From Microvirga antarctica (GTDB lineage: Bacteria; Pseudomonadota; Alphaproteobacteria; Rhizobiales; Beijerinckiaceae): a stretch of 64,000 bases of DNA. Positions within the stretch are counted from its first letter, which is position 1, and each line of letters begins with the position of its first letter. The stretch is taken from NCBI RefSeq assembly GCF_017921815.1, contig NZ_JAGEMM010000001.1:992001-1056000 (forward strand). Direction: 5' to 3'. Below the pieces are notes generated by a model. It did no database searches. It saw nothing but the letters and a program-made list of their open reading frames with translations, and was not told the DNA's origin. The translations under genes were made by a program, and so were the position numbers. This document shows positions 57,101 to 64,000 of the stretch, one piece after another.

Positions 57101-58333
57101 ATGACCCAATACTTCGACACGTTGGATACGCGCGCGCCCGCGCAGCGGGAACGCGATTTGTTCGAGCGCCTTCCAGCCGTTCTCGCCGGTGCGATGACAT
57201 CCGAGACATACAGAGAGCACCTTGCCGGTGTTGAGCCCTCCGCCGTCACGGGACGCGACGCGCTGAGCCGCTTGCCCGTTCTGCGCAAGTCCGACCTTCC
57301 TGAGCTCCAGCGCAGGCGACCGCCCTTTGGAGGATTGGCCACCCATAACCCGGGCGCTTTCGCCCGGCTGTTTCAGTCGCCTGGACCCATTTTCGAAGCC
57401 GAGAGCCTTGAGAGCGATGTGTGGGGCGCAGCCCGAGCGATGCACGCCATGGGCTTTCGGCCGGGCGACATCGTTCTCAACACCTTCAGCTATCACCTTG
57501 TGCCGGCGGGCTTCATGATGGATTCCGGGGCCCGGGAACTGGGCTGCGCCGTCATTCCGGCGGGACCCGGCAACACCGAGCAGCAGCTCGCTGCCATTGA
57601 GGCATTCCGTCCAGGCATTTATTGCGGAACGCCGGATTTTCTCAAGATCATCCTTACCGCGGCCGAGACGGGCCGCCAGGACGTCTCGTCGATCACGCGC
57701 GCCCTCGTCTCCGGCGCAGCCTTCCCCAAGAGCCTCGAGGAGGAGTTCACGCGGCGCGGGATCGACGCCTTCCAGGCCTATGCCACAGCCGATATCGGCG
57801 TCATCGCGTACGAGACGCCCGCGCGCGATGGCTTGGTGATCAACGAGAACCTCATTGTCGAGATTGTTCGCCCTGGCACCGGAGAGCCCGTTTCGGAAGG
57901 TGAGATCGGGGAGATTGTGGTCACGACCCTCGATCCCCACTATCCGCTCATCCGCTTCGCTTTGGGCGATCTGACGCGGTTGCTCCCGGGCGCCAGTCTG
58001 TCCGGGCGAACGAATGGACGCCTCGCTGGATGGCTCGGTCGGGCCGACCAGACGACCAAGGTCAAAGGGATGTTCGTCCGGCCTGAGCAGATCGCCGCCG
58101 TGGGAAAGCGCCATCCTGAAGTCGGTAAATTGCGGCTGACCGTCACCCGAAACGGAGCCAGCGATGCAATGACGTTGCGATGCGAAGCGCCTCAACCTGG
58201 AAATGAGTTAGTTTCTAAAATCTCCCACACGTTGCAATCTGTCACCAAGTTACGGGGTCGTGTCGAAATTGTCGCACCCGGAACTCTTCCCGATGATGGG
58301 AAAGTTATCTCCGACGAGCGTCCTATTGAATGA
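57101..58333 (+). CDS. PaaK-like acyl-CoA ligase homologue lacking the canonical P-loop
   Basis: A 410-residue ANL-superfamily protein closest to phenylacetate-CoA ligase (PaaK, ~435). It keeps LPVLRKSDLPELQ, the ..FRPGDIVLNTFSYHLVPAGFMMDSGARELGCAVIPAGPGNTEQQL segment, GEIGEIVVTTLDPHYPLIRFALGDLT and RADQTTKVKGMFVRPEQI (A8-like hinge). Where PaaK has the S/T/G-rich P-loop (SSGTTGKP), this protein reads FQSPGPIFEAE (~91-101), and the A5 motif is YATADIGVIAYE. Adenylation may be altered. The last ~40 codons and the DNA behind them are less GC-rich than the rest. It is the final gene of the HAAT operon, 26 bases after livF. Confidence 0.83.
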   Translation: MTQYFDTLDTRAPAQRERDLFERLPAVLAGAMTSETYREHLAGVEPSAVTGRDALSRLPVLRKSDLPELQRRRPPFGGLATHNPGAFARLFQSPGPIFEAESLESDVWGAARAMHAMGFRPGDIVLNTFSYHLVPAGFMMDSGARELGCAVIPAGPGNTEQQLAAIEAFRPGIYCGTPDFLKIILTAAETGRQDVSSITRALVSGAAFPKSLEEEFTRRGIDAFQAYATADIGVIAYETPARDGLVINENLIVEIVRPGTGEPVSEGEIGEIVVTTLDPHYPLIRFALGDLTRLLPGASLSGRTNGRLAGWLGRADQTTKVKGMFVRPEQIAAVGKRHPEVGKLRLTVTRNGASDAMTLRCEAPQPGNELVSKISHTLQSVTKLRGRVEIVAPGTLPDDGKVISDERPIE

Positions 58334-58352
58334 GTGCGTCCTCTCGGGTCAT

Positions 58353-58372
58353 ATTTCGCGTCCTTGCGAAAT
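58353..58372. repeat. Inverted repeat ATTTCGC/GCGAAAT
   Basis: ATTTCGC (58353-58359), six-base loop, GCGAAAT (58366-58372), 19 bases after the PaaK-like stop. There is no T-tract, so it is a weak terminator candidate; it may equally be a regulator site. Confidence 0.5.
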
Positions 58373-58590
58373 AGCCGAGCTTATTGCGCGTTCCCGTTGA
58401 AAACCGGACTTCATATTGCGCAAACAGCAATAAACAGAACTTAAAGTTACAACCGTCCCTACGTACCGCAACGTTATATCAATAATTATACGCTACACGC
58501 TAGGGTTTATGCTGCTGAGATCCAGGCAAGGTATTTTAACCATGCTTGGTGCATTGAGCATATTCTGAATGGAAATAAAACCGAACTGAA

Positions 58591-58606
58591 TTAACCTTTT
58601 ATTAAC
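58591..58606 (+). promoter_or_regulatory. CtrA-type box upstream of rpfF
   Basis: TTAA (58591-58594), seven bases, TTAAC (58602-58606): exactly the TTAA-N7-TTAAC consensus of the cell-cycle regulator CtrA. It is 54 bases before the rpfF start codon, within promoter distance, and the surrounding region has no competing gene. A third TTAA follows at 58613-58616. Binding and the sign of regulation are inferred. Confidence 0.65.
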
Positions 58607-58660
58607 CTCGCCGTTAAAACCGCGGGGGCAACTTTCAGCTTTCAACATCGGAGAGAATAC

Positions 58661-59692
58661 ATGACCGTCACCATGCGTTGGGATGCACAGCAGATCCATA
58701 ACTATTCCGCTCTCAAGGTCGGCCCGGTGGTCGAGGGGCTCCAGTACCCGAGCGCGTCGGACGCGCCAGCACAGATGGCCCCGCAGGCTCGCCGTGAGAC
58801 AGAGCGTCAGCCGGTCCTCCCGAGCGAACTCCGTTTTCTTGCGCCGAACTACAATGAACTCGACGTCGTGCTGAGCCCGAGCGATCGGTCCCTGTGGTGC
58901 TACATGAACCCCAAGGGCCCTCCGAGCTTCACCAAGGGCATGCTCAGTGACCTGATTGCCTTGCGCAAATCCGTCCAGGATTTTCACGCGAGCGACCGCG
59001 CCAACAACGAGGCGATCCAGTACTTTGTCGGAGCCTCGCGCATCCCGGGCATCTACAATCTCGGCGGCGACCTGTCGTTCTTCCTGGACTGCATTCGCAA
59101 TGGCAACCGCGAGGGCCTGCGCCGCTACGCCCATGATTGTGTCAATGTTGCCTATCACATGTGGACCGGCTTCGACCTGCCGATCCAGACGATCGCGCTG
59201 GTCCAGGGCGACGCGCTCGGCGGCGGCTTCGAAGGCGCGCTTTCATTCAACGTCATCATCGCGGAGCGCAGCGCCAAATTCGGACTGCCGGAAATTCTCT
59301 TCAACCTCTTCCCGGGCATGGGCGCGTCGAGCTTCCTGTCGCGCAAGCTCAGCCCGGTCCAGGCCGAGAAAATGATCCTGAGCGGGGAGATCTACAGCGC
59401 CGAGAAGTTGTTCGACATGGGCCTTATCGATGTCCTCTGTGAGGACGGCGAAGGAGAAGCAGCGGTTCGCAAGTACATCGCCGAGAACGCCCGTCGCCAC
59501 GCCGTTCATCACGCGCTGAGCCGCATCCGTCGTCGTGTCATGCCCCTCACCCTCGAGGAGCTCAAGGACGTCACGGACATCTGGGTCGAGACCGCCATGC
59601 AGTTGACCCCGATGGAGCAGCGCCGCATGCAGCGCCTTACGATTGCCCAGCATCGCCGCATCGGCGAGCCCGCAATGGCAGACGCGACCTGA
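58661..59692 (+). CDS. rpfF: RpfF-like synthase of DSF (cis-2-unsaturated fatty acid) signals
   Basis: Crotonase-fold enzyme; RpfF both dehydrates 3-hydroxyacyl-ACP and cleaves the thioester to release cis-2-unsaturated fatty acids used as quorum signals. The 343 residues include a ~55-residue N-terminal extension compared with Xanthomonas RpfF (289). The two catalytic glutamates are Glu191 (GDALGGGFEGALSF) and Glu211 (FGLPEILFNLFPGMGA), 20 apart as in Xanthomonas (141/161). GGDLSFFLDCIRNG and YAHDCVNVAYH are further RpfF-type segments not usual in ordinary enoyl-CoA hydratases. ATG 58661 has GGAGAG seven bases upstream. It converges with the rpfC-like gene, as in Xanthomonas. Confidence 0.88.
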   Translation: MTVTMRWDAQQIHNYSALKVGPVVEGLQYPSASDAPAQMAPQARRETERQPVLPSELRFLAPNYNELDVVLSPSDRSLWCYMNPKGPPSFTKGMLSDLIALRKSVQDFHASDRANNEAIQYFVGASRIPGIYNLGGDLSFFLDCIRNGNREGLRRYAHDCVNVAYHMWTGFDLPIQTIALVQGDALGGGFEGALSFNVIIAERSAKFGLPEILFNLFPGMGASSFLSRKLSPVQAEKMILSGEIYSAEKLFDMGLIDVLCEDGEGEAAVRKYIAENARRHAVHHALSRIRRRVMPLTLEELKDVTDIWVETAMQLTPMEQRRMQRLTIAQHRRIGEPAMADAT

Positions 59693-59715
59693 GCCGGTGG
59701 CGTCTCAAAGGACGG

Positions 59716-62316
59716 TTACTGACGGCGTGTGTGGTGCCACTCGGCAGACTTCCCAAACGGCGAAGGGGGAGTCGCCGGGGCGACGCCAAGGCTATCGCAC
59801 ACGCGGTCATACTCGCTCCTGAGAAGAAACAGATATTCCTCGCCGTTGACGGCGAGGTCGCGGGGGGAGGCCTCCCGCCAGGCGAGACACATCTTGAAGA
59901 TCTCCTGAGCGCCGATATTGGCGGCGCTGCTGCGGAGCGCATGGACCGAATCCTGGAACGCAATGGCGTTGCCGTCAGCAACCGCAGCCGCGATATCATC
60001 AATGGTCTTGATGGCATCGTCAGCAAAGAGCTGGGCCATTTCCTGGACGAACTCCTTGTCCCCGAGTTGCTCAAGCCGATCAAGCGTCCGTTGATCAACA
60101 GCAGATGACCGGCCGTTGGCATCAGGCATGGTGAGGAGCGCCTCCGATCGGACAGGCGGAGCACGGCGCACCACCGGCACAGGATTGTCGGCCTCATGAG
60201 CCGACACGATGGCCGAAATCGTCGACAACAGTTCTTCCGCCTCCACGGGCTTGGCAATGCAGGCCACCATCCCGGCCTCCTCGCAGCGCCGTCGCGTATC
60301 CGGCGAGGCATCCGCCGTCAGCGCCACGATCGGCACTGACCGCTGGCCGAGCGTCGAGAAGCGGTAGAGCTTCGTCGCGTCGATGCCATTCAGGACCGGC
60401 ATGTTGACGTCCATCAGCACGATATCGAACGCATGCTCCTCGAGGGCGTCCAGTGCGGCCTCGCCGTCATCGACCAGGACAACCTCGTGATCGGCCAGAC
60501 TCAAGATCTTGCTCAGCACCATCTGGTTGGTGCGGTTGTCATCCGCCACCAGGATAGAGAGCGGTTTTCCGCGGTCCGGAACGTGATCGTACGCCAGGGG
60601 GTCGGATGCATGGAAGCGGCTTTCGGCAATCAGCAGAGCACGGCTGAGGGCGAACCGGTCAAGCGGGCGACTAAGCCGCGTCACACACAGGCTTCTCATG
60701 CGGGAGGACGGCAGCCCGTCATCGTCAGTCGTCCCGATCAGCACAACGGCGAATTTGTCCGAATCCCTGCCGGGGAATGCGGCGGCCAGCGCCTCCACCC
60801 TGTCTCCTGAAAGGACGCCGGCATCCAGCAGGAAAACGACCGGGTTCGACGCCGCGGAGGCGGCCAGAGCGTCGAGCAGATTGATGGCCTCCGACATCGT
60901 CTCCGCTGCGGAGACCTTGCGGCCCAGTGCAGACAATTGCGTCGTCACGCTGGAATCGCGGGAGAGCAGCACATAAGACGGAGTGACGGTACGCGCGGGA
61001 ACGACGTCGGTATCAGAGAGTGCAAAGTCGATCTCGAACCAGAACGTGCTCCCCGCGCCGGGCTTGCTCTCAACACCGATGGTGCCGCCCGCACGCTCGA
61101 CCAGTTGCTTTGAGGTGGCGAGGCCCAGCCCGGTACCGCCAAAACGGTCGACAATGGTCTCGTCAGCCTGCGTGAAGCTCTCGAAAATCCGCCCCTGAGC
61201 CTCCGGCGTAATGCCAATGCCGGTGTCCGACACTTCGATCCGCAGCGTGTAGGTGCCGTTGGGCCTCTCGATCGCGTCCGCCGCGATAGTGACGAAACCT
61301 TGGCTGGTAAACTTGAGGGCGTTACCGACGAGGTTGATCAGCGGGCCCTCTAGCGCATGAAGATCGCCCTTGAGATAGCGCGGCGTGCGGGGTGTGATGT
61401 GCAGGTTGAGACGCACGTCCTTGTCACCGACTTGCACGGCCAACATCCGGCGGACGTTATCGAGAGAGGCGTAAGTGTCGAATTCACTGACAAGAACGCG
61501 CCCAAGACCGGATTCGACCCGTGAAAAGTCGAGAATGGAGTTGATCAGTCCAAGGAGCGACTGGCCGGCCGTTGTAATGGTGCGGGCCATGTTGCCCTGA
61601 TCGGCGTCGAGCTTCGTCTTTCCGAGCAGGGTGCCGAGGCCGATAATGGCATTCAGCGGTGTGCGTAATTCGTGGCTGACGCTCGCGATGAAGAGGCTTT
61701 TGGCCCGGCTGGCTGCCTCCGCCTGGCGCTGGGTTTCAGACAGTTTCGCGATGAGGCGTGACACGTAGAGCGGAAGAGCCACGAGGCCGACCAGAAGGCC
61801 TGTACTCAGTGCCAGGTGCTGGTGCCAGAAATCGCTCACGGCGATCACATAGGTGAAGCCGACGACCGCAACGAAACAGGCGGCGAACAGGTATTTGACG
61901 CCGAACCGGAAGCCGTTTCCCAGGATCACCCAGAGATAGATGGGATACAGGGCGGCTGTCGATTCTCCGCCTACCGCAACGCCATAGGAGAACAGGCCAA
62001 GATCGAGAACGATGGCCAGAAGCCGCCTCGTCACCGAGACGCCCGGCCGATAGAGGATGTGCAGGAAGAGGGCGAGCGACAGAAGATCGTAGGCCGCGAA
62101 GTAGATGGCGGTCTCGCCCAGCATGGCTGCCGCGTCGGCGCTGCCGAGCACGCTTGCGACGCTGAGATAGGTCAGCACGATGCCGCTCAACACGAAGCGG
62201 TTGATCGTCATCTCGTGTTCGGTGTCTGGCCGCCTCTTCAGTTCTGTGCGGACACGCTTGAGCGCGCGGGTGGCGCGCCCCCACGTGGCCGACAAGACTG
62301 ACGATTTGACCACCAT
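59716..62316 (-). CDS. rpfC: RpfC-like hybrid sensor histidine kinase (TM-HK-REC-REC-HPt)
   Basis: Predicted DSF receptor kinase, 866 residues. Order: N-terminal cytoplasmic segment with [14 protein letters not shown] (~29-41; RpfC of Xanthomonas has a similar RPDSE.E motif in the DSF-sensing juxtamembrane part), about five helices (~42-185), dimerisation/H box [10 protein letters not shown] with His215, ATPase with N box (~332), G boxes DTGIGI and GGTGLGLA; a degenerate receiver (~447-565, [11 protein letters not shown]); a full receiver with Asp636 (LMDVNMP) and Lys689; and an HPt domain with His792 ([14 protein letters not shown]). Start 62316 has GGAGG six bases upstream. It follows the PAS-GGDEF-EAL gene by 22 bases. 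Confidence 0.88.
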   Translation of the reverse strand: MVVKSSVLSATWGRATRALKRVRTELKRRPDTEHEMTINRFVLSGIVLTYLSVASVLGSADAAAMLGETAIYFAAYDLLSLALFLHILYRPGVSVTRRLLAIVLDLGLFSYGVAVGGESTAALYPIYLWVILGNGFRFGVKYLFAACFVAVVGFTYVIAVSDFWHQHLALSTGLLVGLVALPLYVSRLIAKLSETQRQAEAASRAKSLFIASVSHELRTPLNAIIGLGTLLGKTKLDADQGNMARTITTAGQSLLGLINSILDFSRVESGLGRVLVSEFDTYASLDNVRRMLAVQVGDKDVRLNLHITPRTPRYLKGDLHALEGPLINLVGNALKFTSQGFVTIAADAIERPNGTYTLRIEVSDTGIGITPEAQGRIFESFTQADETIVDRFGGTGLGLATSKQLVERAGGTIGVESKPGAGSTFWFEIDFALSDTDVVPARTVTPSYVLLSRDSSVTTQLSALGRKVSAAETMSEAINLLDALAASAASNPVVFLLDAGVLSGDRVEALAAAFPGRDSDKFAVVLIGTTDDDGLPSSRMRSLCVTRLSRPLDRFALSRALLIAESRFHASDPLAYDHVPDRGKPLSILVADDNRTNQMVLSKILSLADHEVVLVDDGEAALDALEEHAFDIVLMDVNMPVLNGIDATKLYRFSTLGQRSVPIVALTADASPDTRRRCEEAGMVACIAKPVEAEELLSTISAIVSAHEADNPVPVVRRAPPVRSEALLTMPDANGRSSAVDQRTLDRLEQLGDKEFVQEMAQLFADDAIKTIDDIAAAVADGNAIAFQDSVHALRSSAANIGAQEIFKMCLAWREASPRDLAVNGEEYLFLLRSEYDRVCDSLGVAPATPPSPFGKSAEWHHTRRQ

Positions 62317-62338
62317 GACGGGCCTCCGTCACCCGGAC

Positions 62339-64000
62339 CTAAGCAAGGTGAACGTGCTTGCTGTCGGCCTTGACGAACGCAATGAACTCTTCAAACGGCA
62401 TAGGCTTTCCCAGATAATAGCCTTGGCCCTCGTCGCAACCCTCGATCCGAAGATGCGCCAGTTGCTCGGCTGTCTCGACGCCTTCGCCGACGATGGCAAG
62501 GTCCAGACTGTGGCCCAAGCTGACGATGGCGCGCAAAATGGCAGCGTCGTTGGGATCCGTTGTAATATTGCGAATAAAGCATCGATCGACCTTGATGCGA
62601 TCCACCGGCAGGTTCTTGACGTATTGCAGCGACGAATAGCCGACGCCGAAATCGTCGATCGAAATGCTCACTCCCAACTCCCGAAGGCCGTGCAGATCCC
62701 GCACGACTGCCTCGGTATCCTCCAGCATGATGCTTTCAGTGATCTCCAGTTCCAGCAAATCGGGCGCCAGGCCCGTTGTGGCAAGGGTTTTGGCGACCAG
62801 CGCTGGAACATCCTGCTTGCGGAACTGAAGAGCCGACAGGTTGACGCTAACCCGTATGGTCGGCAGTCCCGCACCCTGCCATTGCTTGGCCCGCTGGCAG
62901 GCCTCCTTGAGGACCCATTCGCCAAGCGGCAAAATGAGACCGCTCTCTTCGACCCGGGGCAGAAAAACGCCCGGTGCAACAATTCCGATCCCGGGCCGAT
63001 GCCAGCGCAGAAGCGCCTCCGCGCCGACGATCATCCCTGTCGAAAGATCCATCCGCGGTTGGTAGTAAAGCGTGAATTGCTCGTCGGCGATCGCCTGTTT
63101 GAGCTCGGCATCAAGCGCTGCCGCCTCTCGGGCGCGCATGGTCATGTCTTCGACGTAGAACCGATGGAGATTGCCGCCATCGGACTTGGCCTGATACATG
63201 GCAAGATCGGCACTGCGCAGGAGATCTTCAACATTGGCCGCGTTGTGCGGGTGGAGCGCGATGCCAATGCTTGCGGTCGTGGCAATCGGCGTCCCGAAGA
63301 TTTCATAGGGCTCGGAGACGGTCTGGCCGATCCGGGCCGCCAGTTCCGAGGCTTCTTCGGCACCACCCGTTCCGGTCTGCATGACCGCGAATTCATCGCC
63401 CCCAAGTCGGGCGACGGTGCCGTTCTTCCCGACGAGTTGCGTGAGCCGCTTGGCGGTTTCGATCAGGAACCGGTCGCCGGCCGTGTGCCCGAGCACGTCG
63501 TTGATTGGCTTGAAACTGTCGAGATCGATGAGATGAAGTGTCACCGTCCGATTGCCACGGCGGGAGCGGACGATCTCGGCATTGAGCCGCTCCTGCAGAA
63601 GCACGCGGTTCGGCAGTCCCGTCAGTGTGTCGTGATGGGTGATGTGATGGAGATGGGCTTCGGCCTGCTTGCGCTCGCTGATATCCATCGATGTGGTCAG
63701 GACCGCCGTAATGGCGTCGGTCGACGTCCGCAAAGGTGACTTCGTCGTTAGAACCGTGCGCGTTTCGCCGGCGCGATCCGAAAACTCCTCCTCGAAGGCC
63801 GAGATCGGACGTCCCGTATCCCAAACGACCCGATCCAGCGATTTGCTCCGGGCGCCCTGCTCGTCGCCGAACAATGCTGTGGCGTCCTGGCCGACGACCT
63901 TGGCGGGGTCCAAGCCCAGAAGGCGGGTCTGGTACTCGTTGGTGAAGAGTATCTTGCCGTCGCGGTCGGCAGCGGAAATCATGGCCGGAACGGTATCGAT
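62339..64000 (-). CDS. PAS-GGDEF-EAL cyclic-di-GMP protein (5' end outside window)
   Basis: Bifunctional-type c-di-GMP enzyme; only 553 residues are visible because the open frame, already inside a PAS domain (TVPAMISAADRDGKILFTN), continues past 64000. After the PAS domain (~1-105 of the visible part) come a GGDEF domain with intact active site RLGGDEFAVM, and an EAL domain with EALLRWH, DDFGVGYSSLQY and the catalytic-loop features. Both cyclase and phosphodiesterase motifs look intact; which activity dominates cannot be told. It is upstream of, and read with, the rpfC-like gene, so it is the probable output or co-regulator of the DSF pathway. RpfR of Burkholderia is also PAS-GGDEF-EAL. Confidence 0.93.
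   Translation of the reverse strand: MDTVPAMISAADRDGKILFTNEYQTRLLGLDPAKVVGQDATALFGDEQGARSKSLDRVVWDTGRPISAFEEEFSDRAGETRTVLTTKSPLRTSTDAITAVLTTSMDISERKQAEAHLHHITHHDTLTGLPNRVLLQERLNAEIVRSRRGNRTVTLHLIDLDSFKPINDVLGHTAGDRFLIETAKRLTQLVGKNGTVARLGGDEFAVMQTGTGGAEEASELAARIGQTVSEPYEIFGTPIATTASIGIALHPHNAANVEDLLRSADLAMYQAKSDGGNLHRFYVEDMTMRAREAAALDAELKQAIADEQFTLYYQPRMDLSTGMIVGAEALLRWHRPGIGIVAPGVFLPRVEESGLILPLGEWVLKEACQRAKQWQGAGLPTIRVSVNLSALQFRKQDVPALVAKTLATTGLAPDLLELEITESIMLEDTEAVVRDLHGLRELGVSISIDDFGVGYSSLQYVKNLPVDRIKVDRCFIRNITTDPNDAAILRAIVSLGHSLDLAIVGEGVETAEQLAHLRIEGCDEGQGYYLGKPMPFEEFIAFVKADSKHVHLA

Larger units (their letters stand above)
58334..58660 (+). promoter_or_regulatory. AT-rich upstream region of rpfF
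   Basis: A 327-base gap with no gene, visibly AT-richer than the flanks. It contains, in order, the ATTTCGC/GCGAAAT hairpin (58353-58372), TATTGCGC twice (58382-58389 and 58413-58420), the ATTGC/GCAAT inverted repeat (58415-58431) and the CtrA-type box at 58591. A GGAGAG Shine-Dalgarno site lies seven bases before the rpfF ATG. It is long enough for multiple regulators. Confidence 0.6.

Overview
The window reads as chromosomal DNA of a high-GC alphaproteobacterium, most likely of the order Hyphomicrobiales (Rhizobiales). The evidence is the order lytic transglycosylase - rnpB - mraZ - rsmH at the left end, a SahR-type ArsR/methyltransferase fusion ahead of metF and metH, the four-gene Anbu cluster, and a TTAA-N7-TTAA (CtrA-type) box. 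I could not run a search, so the genus is left open. No IS element, phage gene, CRISPR array, tRNA or rRNA was seen.

Layout, left to right. (1) 1-2.4 kb, minus strand: start of the division/cell-wall (dcw) cluster (rsmH, mraZ) with a textbook MraZ operator, the RNase P RNA, and a lytic transglycosylase. (2) 2.6-8 kb, plus strand: glycine-zipper lipoprotein, DjlA-like co-chaperone, AmiD-type amidase and a MacAB-like tripartite exporter. (3) 8-13.8 kb, minus: a methionine-cycle operon (regulator, metF, metH) in which metF carries a frameshift. (4) 13.9-18 kb: EamA permease, AMP nucleosidase, EttA. (5) 18.1-27.3 kb, minus: a peptide uptake and breakdown operon (M29 aminopeptidase, fused double ABC ATPase, binding protein, two permeases, M14-type peptidase, SDR). 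(6) 27.3-31.6 kb, minus: msrP-msrQ followed directly by modABC, joining a molybdoenzyme repair system to molybdate uptake. (7) 31.7-37.5 kb, minus: a CUT1 sugar ABC operon with NanE and a PP2C-like phosphatase. (8) 37.6-43.9 kb: small accessory genes, LysR/dihydrodipicolinate-synthase-family pair, and a MarR-controlled EmrAB-like exporter whose adaptor gene is frameshifted.

(9) 43.9-48.2 kb, minus: the Anbu system (circularly permuted ATP-grasp, alpha-E, transglutaminase-like protease, Anbu proteasome-like peptidase) plus a small unknown gene. (10) 48.4-58.3 kb: DUF930-like secreted protein, a LysR regulator, and divergently from it a branched-chain-amino-acid-type (HAAT) ABC transporter bracketed by two acyl-CoA-ligase-like genes. 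(11) 58.3-64 kb: an apparent DSF (diffusible signal factor) quorum-sensing module: RpfF-like synthase preceded by a perfect CtrA box, converging on an RpfC-like hybrid kinase that is itself co-transcribed with a PAS-GGDEF-EAL protein cut by the window edge.

The two most interesting systems are the RpfF/RpfC/c-di-GMP module with its predicted CtrA control, and the Anbu cluster with its possible fifth member. Two otherwise well-conserved genes (metF and the EmrA-like adaptor) are each broken by one small indel; in this context either recent mutation or sequencing error is possible.
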